Source of the DNA: Nocardioides marmoriginsengisoli
GTDB lineage: Bacteria; Actinomycetota; Actinomycetes; Propionibacteriales; Nocardioidaceae
Direction of reading: 5' to 3'
Assembly: GCF_003725695.1 (NCBI RefSeq)
Contig: NZ_RJSE01000009.1
Span: forward strand, 248,001 to 312,000
DNA length: 64,000 nucleotides
Below the pieces are notes generated by a model. The model searched no databases. It saw only the letters and a list, made by a program, of their open reading frames with translations, and was not told the origin of the DNA. Below are positions 52,107-60,345 of the stretch, piece after piece (the first letter of the stretch is position 1; every line of letters begins with the position of its first letter). A program made the position numbers and the translations under genes.

Positions 52107-52135
52107 GGATGGGTCCTGGATGAGTCCTTCATGAG
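52107..52135 (-). promoter_or_regulatory. Three heptamers with 11-bp period before the two-component operon
   Basis: On the minus strand CTCATGA, CTCATCC and CCCATCC are separated by AGGA each time, an 11-bp period. Together with the related triple at 48188 this suggests binding by the OmpR-family regulator encoded in this operon, that is, autoregulation. The box ends 10 bp before ATG 52097 and 31 bp before the alternative GTG 52076. Confidence 0.55.
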
Positions 52136-52150
52136 AGACCTCTCATGAAG
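52127..52150. repeat. Perfect 11-bp inverted repeat between operons
   Basis: CTTCATGAGAG and CTCTCATGAAG are exact reverse complements separated by AC. The repeat begins one base after the FMN reductase stop and overlaps the first heptamer of the regulator box. It could terminate the flavin operon or be part of the operator; it lacks a T-run. Confidence 0.7.
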
Positions 52151-52151
52151 C

Positions 52152-52748
52152 TCAACCGTTGAGCAGGCTCTCGAAGTCGCCCATCGCGGCGAGGTCCCGA
52201 TCGAACTGGTCCGGCTTGGCCGTCCGCGGCCGGGCCGCGACCAGGGCCGCGAGCTCGGCGGCCGCCCGGTCGACCCGGCGGCGGAGCGCGTCCCCGGCGA
52301 AGTCGTCGGTCGCGGCGAACACCCCGGTCGGGACGACGACCGCGTGCAGGTAGCTGAACAGCGGCCGCAGTGCGTGCTCCAGGACCAGCGAGTGCCGCGC
52401 GGTCCCGGCGGTGGCGGCGATCAGCACCGGGGTGCCGTCCAGGGCGCCCGTCTCCAGGACGTCGAAGAACGTCTTGAAGAGTCCGCTGTACGACGCGCTG
52501 AACACCGGGCTGACCACGATCAGGCCGTCGGCCGCGGCCACCTTCGCCAGCGCCTCCGCCAGCTCGCCGGTGGCGAACCCGGTCAGCAGGTGGTCGGTGA
52601 GCGCGTGCGCCAGCGGCCGGAGCTCGATCACGGTGACCTCGGCCTCCGGCAGCGCCGTCCCGGCCGCGCCGGCGAGCAGGTCGGCGAGCAGCCGGGTCGA
52701 CGACGGGTCGCTCAGGCCGGCGGTGACGACGACGATCTGGTGGGTCAT
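52152..52748 (-). CDS. CE1759-type NADPH-dependent FMN reductase
   Basis: The 198-aa protein has the flavodoxin-like fold of SsuE/NQO types: IVVVTAGLSDPSSTRLLADL for the FMN phosphate, then GLIVVSPVFSASYSGLFKTF and VLIAATAGTARHSLVLEHAL. It supplies reduced FMN to the luciferase-like monooxygenase encoded directly upstream. Their genes overlap by 4 bp (ATGA). The pairing is a known actinobacterial arrangement (CE1759/CE1758 families). Confidence 0.9.
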   Translation of the reverse strand: MTHQIVVVTAGLSDPSSTRLLADLLAGAAGTALPEAEVTVIELRPLAHALTDHLLTGFATGELAEALAKVAAADGLIVVSPVFSASYSGLFKTFFDVLETGALDGTPVLIAATAGTARHSLVLEHALRPLFSYLHAVVVPTGVFAATDDFAGDALRRRVDRAAAELAALVAARPRTAKPDQFDRDLAAMGDFESLLNG

Positions 52749-53809
52749 GAGGCACTCCCTTCGGGTGCGGGCGTCTCGACAAGCTCGACGTCCGGGCTGG
52801 GCGTCTCGTGGGACCGGAGCTCGGCGACGACTTCGCCGAGCAGGTCGAGCTGCTTGAGCACCGCGTCGAGCGGCAGCCCGGCGTGGTCGACCAGGAACAG
52901 CTGGCGGTTGTAGTTGCCGGCGTACTCCTTGAAGCCCAGCGTCTTCTCGACGACCTCGGCCGGCGACCCGACGGTGAGCGGCGTCTGCGCGGTGAACTCC
53001 TCCAGCGACGGGCCGTGGCCGTAGACGGGGGCGTTGTCGAAGTACGGGCGGAACTCCTTGACGGCGTCCTGGCTGTTCCGCGCCAGGTAGACCTGACCGC
53101 CGAGTCCGACGATCGCGTCGTCGGCGGTGCCGTGGCCGTAGTGCTCGAAGCGGGCGCGGTAGAGCGCGATCATCCGGGCGGTGTGCTCGGCCGGCCAGAA
53201 GATGTGGTTGGAGAAGAACCCGTCGCCGTAGTACGCCGCCTGCTCGGCGATCTCGGGGCTGCGGATCGACCCATGCCAGACGAACGGCGGGCTGCCGTCC
53301 AACGGGCGCGGCGTCGAGGTGAAGCCCTGCAGCGGCGTCCGGAACTTGCCCTGCCAGTCGACGTTCTCCTCGCGCCAGAGGCGGTGCAGCAGCGCGTAGT
53401 TCTCGATGGCGAGCGGGATGCCCTCACGGATGTCCTTGCCGAACCACGGGTACACCGGGCCGGTGTTGCCGCGGCCGAGCATCAGGTCCATCCGGCCGTC
53501 GGCCAGGTGCTGCAGGTAGGCGTAGTCCTCGGCAATCCGCACCGGGTCGTTGGTGGTGATCAGCGTGGTCGAGGTGGAGAGCTTGATCCGCTCGGTCTTC
53601 GCGGCGATGTGCGCGAGCAGCACCGGCGGGTTGGCGGGCGCGGCGAACGGCGGGTTGTGGTGCTCGCCGGTGGCGAAGACGTCCAGGCCGATCTCCTCGG
53701 CCTTGACCGCGATGGCGACCGTGCTCTTGATCCGCTCGTGCTCGGTCTGCGTGCGACCGGTCGTCGGGTCGGTGGTGACATCGCCGACGGTGAAGATGCC
53801 GTACTCCAT
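52745..53809 (-). CDS. CE1758-type FMN-dependent luciferase-like monooxygenase
   Basis: The 354-aa TIM-barrel protein starts MEYGIFTVGDVTTDPTTGRT, continues FATGEHHNPPFAAPANPPVLLAH and LMLGRGNTGPVYPWFGKD, all typical of LLM-class flavin enzymes. It uses FMNH2 and O2 to oxygenate an unknown substrate. It is transcribed with the FMN reductase. The ribosome site GGAGGA is good. Confidence 0.92.
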   Translation of the reverse strand: MEYGIFTVGDVTTDPTTGRTQTEHERIKSTVAIAVKAEEIGLDVFATGEHHNPPFAAPANPPVLLAHIAAKTERIKLSTSTTLITTNDPVRIAEDYAYLQHLADGRMDLMLGRGNTGPVYPWFGKDIREGIPLAIENYALLHRLWREENVDWQGKFRTPLQGFTSTPRPLDGSPPFVWHGSIRSPEIAEQAAYYGDGFFSNHIFWPAEHTARMIALYRARFEHYGHGTADDAIVGLGGQVYLARNSQDAVKEFRPYFDNAPVYGHGPSLEEFTAQTPLTVGSPAEVVEKTLGFKEYAGNYNRQLFLVDHAGLPLDAVLKQLDLLGEVVAELRSHETPSPDVELVETPAPEGSAS

Positions 53810-53842
53810 CAGGTCCTCCTCGGTTCGGACTCAGGTCCGGTA

Positions 53843-53856
53843 GTTGATCCTTCAAC
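53843..53856. promoter_or_regulatory. Candidate operator before the flavin operon
   Basis: GTTGA-TCCT-TCAAC is a short inverted repeat in a locally AT-rich patch 33 bp upstream of the monooxygenase start. It resembles MarR-type half-sites, but no MarR gene is nearby. Weak evidence. Confidence 0.35.
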
Positions 53857-53883
53857 AAACTGAGGAGGAAGTCCATTCCTGGG

Positions 53884-55533
53884 TCAGACGCCCGCAGCGT
53901 GCCGCGCCGCGATCCACCCGAAGACCATCGCCGGACCGATCGTCGCCCCGGCGCCGGCGTACTCGGGACCCATCACCGACGCGCTGGTGTTCCCGGTCGC
54001 GTAGAGCCCCTCGATCGGCCGGCCGCCGACATCGAGCACCCGGGCATCCGGGTCGGTGAGCAGGCCGCCCTTGGTGCCCAGGTCGCCGGCCTCGATCCGG
54101 ACCGCGTAGTACGGGCCGCGCTCCAGCGGCGCCAGCGTCGGGTTCGGCAGCGTCGGGTCGCCGTAGTACCGGTCGTAGGCGCTCTCGCCGCGGGCGAAGT
54201 CGGGATCGACCCCCTCCCGGGCGTGCTCGTTGAACCGGTCGACCGTCGCGGCGAGCACGTCGGCCTCCACCCCGATCCGGCCGGCGAGCACGTCCAGGGA
54301 CGACGACCGCAGCACCAGCCCGGACTCGTACCAGGACCGCGGGAACGGCTGCCCCGGCAGGATCCCCGCGAACGGGTAGCGCGACCGGGCCCGGGCATCC
54401 ATCACCAGCCAGACCGTGCGGTGCCCGGCCCGCAGCTGGTCCTTCACGAAGTTCACGTACGGCGAGCTCTCGTTCACGAACCGCCGCCCCTCGGGCGTCA
54501 CGATCAGCGACCCCGGGATGCACCGCTCCGAGACCAGGACCTGGATCCGGTCGCCGGGCAGCCGGACCACGGGCATCCACCAGGCGTCGTCCATCAGGTC
54601 GGTGGCCGCGCCGATCGCCCGGCCGGCGAGGATCCCGTCGCCGGTGTTGGTGTTCGCGCCGCCGCTGGCGTCCGCCGCGGCCAGCGCCGGCAGCTCGGCA
54701 TCGCGCAGCTGCTGGTTGTGGTCGAAACCGCCGCTCGCGAGGACCACCCCGCGCCGGGCGCCCAACCGGGAAGCCACGCCGTCCCGCCGGACCTCGACCC
54801 CGCGCACCCGGCCGTCCGCCACCACCAGGCCGGTGAGCTCGCACTCCAGCCGGACCGGGACGCCGGCCTCCTCGAGCGCCAGCCGGAGCCGCCCGACGAG
54901 TGCCTGGCCGAGCGCGACCATCCGGCGCCGCCGGACCCGGTCGAGGATGCCGCGGCCGGCCATCCGCAGCGCCGTACGGCGCCCTCGCCAGGTGCGCCGC
55001 ATCATCGCGACGGCGGCGTACTCCGCCTCGGTCAGGTAGAGCCCCATCGGCGCGGCCAGCGGGGTCCGGCGCATCGTCCGGGCCAGTCCCCCGAGCAGGG
55101 TCGTGTCGAACGGGAGCGCCTCGACCGTCCTGCCCTCGGGGCGGCCGCCGGGCAGCTCCGGGTGGTAGTCGCTGTATCCGGCGACGTGCTCGAAGCGCAG
55201 GTGCGGACTCGCCTGCTCCAGCCACGCCATCACCTTCGGACCCTCCTGCACGTAGGTCCGGATCCGGGCGTCGTCGACCGCGTCCCCGACGAGGGCCCGC
55301 AGGTAGGTCAGGACCGACTCCTCGGGGTCGCTGACCCCGGCCTCGACCAGGGTCGGGTTGTTGGGCACCCAGATACCGCCGCCGGAGAGCGCGGTGGTGC
55401 CTCCGAACCACGGCGCCTTCTCGACCAGGACCACGTCCAGCCCGGCCGCACGGGCCGCCAGCGCGGCCACCATCCCGCCGGCGCCGCTGCCCACGACCAC
55501 CAGGTCGACGTCCTGCTCCTGCTGCTCAGTCAT
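53884..55533 (-). CDS. 3-Ketosteroid delta-1-dehydrogenase-like flavoprotein
   Basis: The 549-aa protein has the FAD dinucleotide fold at the N-terminus (DLVVVGSGAGGMVAALAARA), then GGTTALSGGGIWVPNN and the C-terminal YAGAGATIGPAMVFGWIAA. In KstD enzymes the corresponding YPGPGATIG contributes the catalytic Tyr and Gly, and both are conserved here. It would dehydrogenate the A ring of a steroid or a similar cyclic ketone. The actual substrate is uncertain because no other steroid genes are nearby. It is divergent from a TetR gene across a palindromic operator. Confidence 0.88.
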   Translation of the reverse strand: MTEQQEQDVDLVVVGSGAGGMVAALAARAAGLDVVLVEKAPWFGGTTALSGGGIWVPNNPTLVEAGVSDPEESVLTYLRALVGDAVDDARIRTYVQEGPKVMAWLEQASPHLRFEHVAGYSDYHPELPGGRPEGRTVEALPFDTTLLGGLARTMRRTPLAAPMGLYLTEAEYAAVAMMRRTWRGRRTALRMAGRGILDRVRRRRMVALGQALVGRLRLALEEAGVPVRLECELTGLVVADGRVRGVEVRRDGVASRLGARRGVVLASGGFDHNQQLRDAELPALAAADASGGANTNTGDGILAGRAIGAATDLMDDAWWMPVVRLPGDRIQVLVSERCIPGSLIVTPEGRRFVNESSPYVNFVKDQLRAGHRTVWLVMDARARSRYPFAGILPGQPFPRSWYESGLVLRSSSLDVLAGRIGVEADVLAATVDRFNEHAREGVDPDFARGESAYDRYYGDPTLPNPTLAPLERGPYYAVRIEAGDLGTKGGLLTDPDARVLDVGGRPIEGLYATGNTSASVMGPEYAGAGATIGPAMVFGWIAARHAAGV

Positions 55534-55541
55534 GCCCGAGT

Positions 55542-55561
55542 TCTAATACGTTTGTATTAGA
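55542..55561. promoter_or_regulatory. TetR operator palindrome
   Basis: TCTAATAC-GTTT-GTATTAGA has perfect 8-bp arms. It lies 8 bp before the KstD-like start and 46 bp before the TetR start, between the two divergent genes. It is AT-rich in a GC-rich region. TetR bound here would repress both. Confidence 0.82.
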
Positions 55562-55607
55562 CTTGTCAACCTGTAGTATTACCGCACCGAGAGAACCAGG
55601 AGGATCC

Positions 55608-56234
55608 GTGGCGCGCACCGCCCGAGAGAAGCTGCTCGTCGCCGGCGAGCGACTGATCGCCGAGCGCGGCCTCTCGGTGCCGACCCAGGAGATCGTCGAA
55701 GCCGCCGGGCAGCGGAACCGGTCGGCGGTCCAGTACCACTTCGGCGCCCGCGACGGACTCATCACCGCGATCCTCGAGCGCCGGCTCGCCGACCTCGCCG
55801 ACCGGCAGGTCGAGCTGCTCTCCGCGCACGAGACCAGCGGCCGTCCCGACACCGTGGTCGCGCTGCTGGAGATCCTGATCCGGCCGATGTTCGAAGTCCC
55901 GTACGCCGAGGGCTCGACCCACTACGCCCGGTTCCTCGAGCAGGTACGCCGGCTGCCCGCGGTCACCGAGGGCCTGCTCAGCAGCGAGCGCTGGCCGGTC
56001 GTCAGCATCGTCGCGCACCGGCTCAGCCTCGCCCTCAAGGAGCTGCCGCGGGAGACCCGGCGACGGCGGATGGACGCACTGACGACCGTGATGGCCGGGC
56101 TGATCGCCGACCTGGAACGAGCGGCGCAGGCGGAGGGTCGCGCGATCGCCGACGACGACGCGACCATCACCGAGACGGTCGCGATGATCGCCGGGATGCT
56201 GACCGCGCCGGTCTCCGAGGCTACCGGCGCGTAA
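55608..56234 (+). CDS. TetR-family regulator (of the KstD-like gene)
   Basis: From the GTG at 55608, preceded by AGGAGG, the protein has 208 aa. The helix-turn-helix is LSVPTQEIVEAAGQRNRSAV followed by QYHFGARDGLITAI. The C-terminal ligand domain is of the longer TetR type, with RFLEQVRRLPAV. It lies next to a perfect operator shared with the divergent dehydrogenase gene, so local autoregulation is likely. Confidence 0.92.
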   Translation: MARTAREKLLVAGERLIAERGLSVPTQEIVEAAGQRNRSAVQYHFGARDGLITAILERRLADLADRQVELLSAHETSGRPDTVVALLEILIRPMFEVPYAEGSTHYARFLEQVRRLPAVTEGLLSSERWPVVSIVAHRLSLALKELPRETRRRRMDALTTVMAGLIADLERAAQAEGRAIADDDATITETVAMIAGMLTAPVSEATGA

Positions 56235-56265
56235 CCGGGGTCACGCAGCCATCGTTGTCCCGGTC

Positions 56266-58092
56266 ATGCGCTTCTCACCCCGCTCGATCGCTCCCCTCGT
56301 CGCCCTCGCCCTGGCGGCCGGCGCGCTCGCGACGGCCGGCCTGTCGACTCCCGCGTCCGCCGCCGCGAAGTACACCGTCACCCCGCTGCACTTCAAGGTG
56401 AAGGTCGGCCCGGGCGCCAAGAAGACCTGCGACATCGTCGGCGACCTCTACCTGCCGGCCGGGGTGAGCAGCCGCAAGCGCGTCCCGGCGATCCTCGCCA
56501 CCAACGGCTTCGGCGGCTCCAAGGCCGACCAGGCCGGCATCGGCAAGGCGTTCTCGCAGCGCGGGTACGCGGTGCTCTCCTACTCCGGCCTCGGCTTCGG
56601 CGGGTCCGGCTGCCAGATCACCCTCGACGACCCGGACTGGGACGGCGTCGCCGGCAGGCAGCTGATCTCCTACCTGGGCGGCGCCCGCGGGATCGCCTTC
56701 AAGGACGCCAAGCACACCAAGCCCGCGCCGGTCCTCACCGTGATCCGGCGGGACGCGAAGGCGCACAACGGCAAGCGGCTCGCCAACGACCCGAGGGTCG
56801 GCATGGTCGGCGGCTCGTACGGCGGCCAGATCCAGTTCGCGATCGCCTCGGTCGACCCGCGGCTGGACGCCATCGTCCCGATCATCACCTGGAGCGACCT
56901 GTCCTACTCGCTCGGCCCGAACAACACCACCCAGGTCTCGGGGGTCCGGACCTCGACGCCGGGGGCCACGAAGCTCACCTGGGGGCTGGGCTTCACCGCC
57001 CTCGGCATCATCAACGGCCTGAACAACGCCGCTGTCGACCCGACCCGGTTCCTGCCCTGCCCGAACTTCGCGTCCTTCGTCTGCGCCGCCCTGGTCCAGG
57101 CCGGGACCCTCGGCTACTTCGACGCCGGCTCCACCGCCAAGCTGCGGCACGCGTCGGCGTCGTCGTACCTGCCGAAGATCAAGATTCCGACCCTGCTCAT
57201 CCAGGGCGAGGGCGACACCCTGTTCAACCTCAACGAGGGCATCGCCAACTACCGCGGCCTGCAGGCGCAGGGCACCGAGGTCAAGATGATCTGGCAGTCG
57301 TGGGGACACTCCGACAGCAGCCCGGCGCCCGGCGAGATCGACCTCTCCCGTCCGAACCCGGCGACGCAGTACGAGACCGGCCGGATCTCGGCCTGGTTCG
57401 AGCGCTACCTGAAGGGCCGGAAGGTCGGCACCGGACCCGAGTTCGCCTACTTCCGGGACTGGGTCAAGTACTCCGGCAACGCCTCCCCGGCGTACGCCAC
57501 CTCGGCCTCGTTCCCGGTCGGCAGCACCCGGTCCTACTACCTGTCCGGCAAGGGCCTGACGCCGTCGGCGACCGGCCTCGTCAAGGGCACCCAGAGCCTG
57601 GTGACCGCGCCGGCCGGACTGCCGACGAACCTGACCGCGCTGGACGCCATCTCGTACTTCGCGAAGATCTCGGTCCCCGAGTTCGACCTGCCCGGGACGA
57701 CGGCCGCCTGGAACAGCGCCGCGCTCACCAGCCCGGTGGCCGTCGCCGGATCCCCCAAGCTGACCCTCAAGGTCTCGGCGGCCGCCGCCGAGGCGACCCA
57801 GAAGCTCGGCCCGGCCGGCGACCTGGTGCTCTTGATCCGGATGCAGGACGTCGCACCGGACGGGAAGGCCAGCGACATCAAGAACCTGACCGCCCCGGTG
57901 CGGATCCCGGACGCCTCCAAGCCGTTCACGGTGACGATGCCCGCGTTCGTGCACCGCTTCGCCCCGGGCCACCGGATCCGGCTGGTGGTGGCGGCGAGCT
58001 CGCTGAACTACCGCGGCGGCCTCGGCGCGAACCTGGTGACGATCACCTCCGGGAGCACGGCCCAGGTGCTCCGGCTCCCGGTGGTGAAGTGA
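56266..58092 (+). CDS. Secreted S15-family (X-Pro dipeptidyl-peptidase/CocE-like) hydrolase
   Basis: The 608-aa protein has a signal peptide (SIAPLVALALAAGALATAG to ASAAA). The alpha/beta hydrolase core has the nucleophile in MVGGSYGGQIQF (Ser184), an acid in IQGEGDTLFN (~316), and His in WQSWGHSDS (~347). The C-terminal PepX/CocE beta domain ends VRLPVVK-like (RLVVAASSLNYRGG). Substrates could be acyl-peptides or esters; the sequence does not decide. It starts 31 bp after the TetR gene. Confidence 0.9.
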   Translation: MRFSPRSIAPLVALALAAGALATAGLSTPASAAAKYTVTPLHFKVKVGPGAKKTCDIVGDLYLPAGVSSRKRVPAILATNGFGGSKADQAGIGKAFSQRGYAVLSYSGLGFGGSGCQITLDDPDWDGVAGRQLISYLGGARGIAFKDAKHTKPAPVLTVIRRDAKAHNGKRLANDPRVGMVGGSYGGQIQFAIASVDPRLDAIVPIITWSDLSYSLGPNNTTQVSGVRTSTPGATKLTWGLGFTALGIINGLNNAAVDPTRFLPCPNFASFVCAALVQAGTLGYFDAGSTAKLRHASASSYLPKIKIPTLLIQGEGDTLFNLNEGIANYRGLQAQGTEVKMIWQSWGHSDSSPAPGEIDLSRPNPATQYETGRISAWFERYLKGRKVGTGPEFAYFRDWVKYSGNASPAYATSASFPVGSTRSYYLSGKGLTPSATGLVKGTQSLVTAPAGLPTNLTALDAISYFAKISVPEFDLPGTTAAWNSAALTSPVAVAGSPKLTLKVSAAAAEATQKLGPAGDLVLLIRMQDVAPDGKASDIKNLTAPVRIPDASKPFTVTMPAFVHRFAPGHRIRLVVAASSLNYRGGLGANLVTITSGSTAQVLRLPVVK

Positions 58093-58104
58093 TGCGGCAC
58101 CGGC

Positions 58105-60261
58105 TCAGGCTTCGCGGATCCCGTACCGCTCCCAGAAACGGCGGAGCGGGCCGGGTGCCCACCAATTCCATCTGCCGAGCAGCTTCATCGTCGCGGGCAC
58201 GAGCAGCGCGCGGACAATGGTCGCGTCGACCAGCAGCGCCACCAGCATGCCGACGCCGATCATCTTCATAAAGACGATCCCGCTGGTGGAGAAGCCGCCG
58301 ATCACGACGGCCAGCAGCAGCGCCGCGGACGTGATGATCCGCCCGGTCTTCTGAACCCCGACCGCGACTGCGTGGGTGTTCCGGTCCGACGGGCTCATCC
58401 CTGAGTCCGCGTCCTTGTCCCACTGCTCGCGGACCCGGCTGAGCAGGAAGACCTCGTAGTCCATCGAGAGGCCGACCAGGATCGCCAGCATGAAGATCGG
58501 CTGGGTCGCGTCCAGGAACCCGGTGGAGCTGTAGTCGAGGAACCCTTCCAGGTGGCCGCCGCCGAAGATCCAGGTGATCACGCCGAAGGAGGCGCTGATC
58601 GAGAGCAGGTTCATCACCACCGCCTTGATCGGCAGCACGATCGATCCGAACGCCAGGAACAGCAGCACCAGCATCGCGGCGACGATGATCGCGCCCATCC
58701 ACGGCAGGTGCGTCTTGATCGAGGAGAGCAGGTCGACGGTGTCGGCGCTCAGCCCGCCGATCAGCACCTTGCTGCCGTCCGGCCCGGGGATCTCGCGGAG
58801 GTCCTCGACGACCCCGCGGGACGCCTCGGTCTGGCTGTTGCCGGACCAGGTGGCGCGCAGCAGGGTGACGCCGTCCTTCGTCTCGACCGGCCGGACGTCG
58901 AGCACCTTGTCCACCTTGCTCGCGCTCGCGACGTAGGAGTCGATCTCGGTCTCGTCGGCGGTCTCGAGGAGCACGTTGGCCGTCGACTTCTCCTCGCCGA
59001 ACTGGTCGTTGAGCTTCTCGGCCGCGACGTGCGCCGGGTGGTCGGGCGGGAGCACCCGGTAGTCGACCGAGCCCCACTTCACGCCGAGGAACGGCGAGGC
59101 CACCAGCAGCAGCAGTCCGACGATCGCGATCATCACCACGATCGGGCGCTTCATCACCGCGTGCGCCAGCCGCGCCCAGGCGCCGTGGCTGGTGTCGGTC
59201 GCGACTGCCTTGCCGCGGCGCCACGGCATCCGGCCCGCGTCGATCCGGCGGCCGAGCAGGACCAGCACGGCCGGCAGGATCGTCAGCGCGGTGACGGCAC
59301 CGATCAGCACCGCCGCGATGCCGCCGTACCCGAGGCTGCGCAGGAAGTTCTGCGGGAAGACCAGCAGCGCGGACATCGCCACCGCGACGGTGAACGCGGA
59401 GAAGAGCACGGTGCGCCCTGCCGTGCCGAGGGTGATCCGCATCGCCGTCCTCGCGGCGTTCTCGTCGTCCTCGGGCAGCTCGGCGAGCTCCTCGCGGAAG
59501 CGGCTGATGATGAACAGGGCGTAGTCGATCGCCAGACCCATGCCGAGCAACGAGATGACGTTGATCGAGAAGACCGAGACCTCGCCGAACAGCGTGAGGA
59601 TCCGGACCAGTGCGAGTGCGCCGAGCACCGAGATCGCGCCGACCATGACCGGCATCGCGGCGGCGACCAGGCTGCCGAAGATGAGCAGCGAGAGGATCAG
59701 CACGATCGGCAGGGTGATCAGCTCGGCCCGGGCCAAGTCCTCCGAGACGGTCTCGTTGACACCGGTGTAGACGGCCCACGGGCCGGCGAGGTCGACCTCC
59801 AGGTCGCCGGCGGTGCGCTCGAGCGCCGGCATCACCACGTCGTTGCTGTCGGCCTGGTCGTTCTGGGTCTCACCGGCCAGCGAGACGAGCACCTGGACGG
59901 CATGGCCGTCAGTGCTGATCATCGCCGGATCGCCGGTGTCCCAGGCGGTGAGCACCGAGGTCACCGCGTCCTTCGGGACGCCGGCGAGGGTCTCCTCGAC
60001 GTCCGCCTTGAACTGCGGGTCGGTCGCGGCCAGGCTCTCGCTCCGGAAGATCGCCACCACGTCGACGTTCTTGTTGCCGAACACGGCCCGCTCGCGCGCC
60101 AGCTCCTGGGACGAGTCGGTCGACGGGTCGTCGAACCCGCCCTGCCCGAGGGCGTCGAAGACGCCGAGCCCGTACGTCGCGGCGGCGATCGTGGCGACGA
60201 TGCCGGTGGCCAGGACGAACTTCGCCCGGCTGAGCAGGAACTGGGTCCAACGGTTCAGCAT
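58105..60261 (-). CDS. MMPL-family RND transporter
   Basis: The 718-aa protein has about 12 transmembrane helices in two halves. The typical MMPL segments are FSINVISLLGMGLAIDYALF and the matching PIFMLAILVGLSMDYEVFLL, each with the Asp-Tyr pair for proton coupling, followed by SRVREQWD. Two extracytoplasmic domains follow helices 1 and 7. MMPL proteins export lipids or hydrophobic compounds using the proton gradient. It is divergent from a TetR gene with a long operator between. Confidence 0.94.
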   Translation of the reverse strand: MLNRWTQFLLSRAKFVLATGIVATIAAATYGLGVFDALGQGGFDDPSTDSSQELARERAVFGNKNVDVVAIFRSESLAATDPQFKADVEETLAGVPKDAVTSVLTAWDTGDPAMISTDGHAVQVLVSLAGETQNDQADSNDVVMPALERTAGDLEVDLAGPWAVYTGVNETVSEDLARAELITLPIVLILSLLIFGSLVAAAMPVMVGAISVLGALALVRILTLFGEVSVFSINVISLLGMGLAIDYALFIISRFREELAELPEDDENAARTAMRITLGTAGRTVLFSAFTVAVAMSALLVFPQNFLRSLGYGGIAAVLIGAVTALTILPAVLVLLGRRIDAGRMPWRRGKAVATDTSHGAWARLAHAVMKRPIVVMIAIVGLLLLVASPFLGVKWGSVDYRVLPPDHPAHVAAEKLNDQFGEEKSTANVLLETADETEIDSYVASASKVDKVLDVRPVETKDGVTLLRATWSGNSQTEASRGVVEDLREIPGPDGSKVLIGGLSADTVDLLSSIKTHLPWMGAIIVAAMLVLLFLAFGSIVLPIKAVVMNLLSISASFGVITWIFGGGHLEGFLDYSSTGFLDATQPIFMLAILVGLSMDYEVFLLSRVREQWDKDADSGMSPSDRNTHAVAVGVQKTGRIITSAALLLAVVIGGFSTSGIVFMKMIGVGMLVALLVDATIVRALLVPATMKLLGRWNWWAPGPLRRFWERYGIREA

Positions 60262-60280
60262 GAAGACTCCTCGGGAGGGG

Positions 60281-60311
60281 GTTTACACCGTTAACTGTAA
60301 ACGGTGTAAAC
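60281..60311. promoter_or_regulatory. Long TetR operator palindrome
   Basis: The 12-bp arms GTTTACACCGTT (60281-60292) and AACGGTGTAAAC (60300-60311) are exact reverse complements separated by AACTGTA. It lies 19 bp before the MMPL start and 34 bp before the TetR start. The AT-rich arms could also form overlapping promoters for both genes. Confidence 0.88.
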
Positions 60312-60345
60312 TGGAGGTTGTCAAGTCCGTTCACCGAGGAGTCCC

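Noticed and set aside
56275-57972. Minus-strand frame of 565 codons opposite the S15 hydrolase
   Set aside because: Antisense shadow; the plus strand carries the signal peptide and the catalytic GGSYGGQ.
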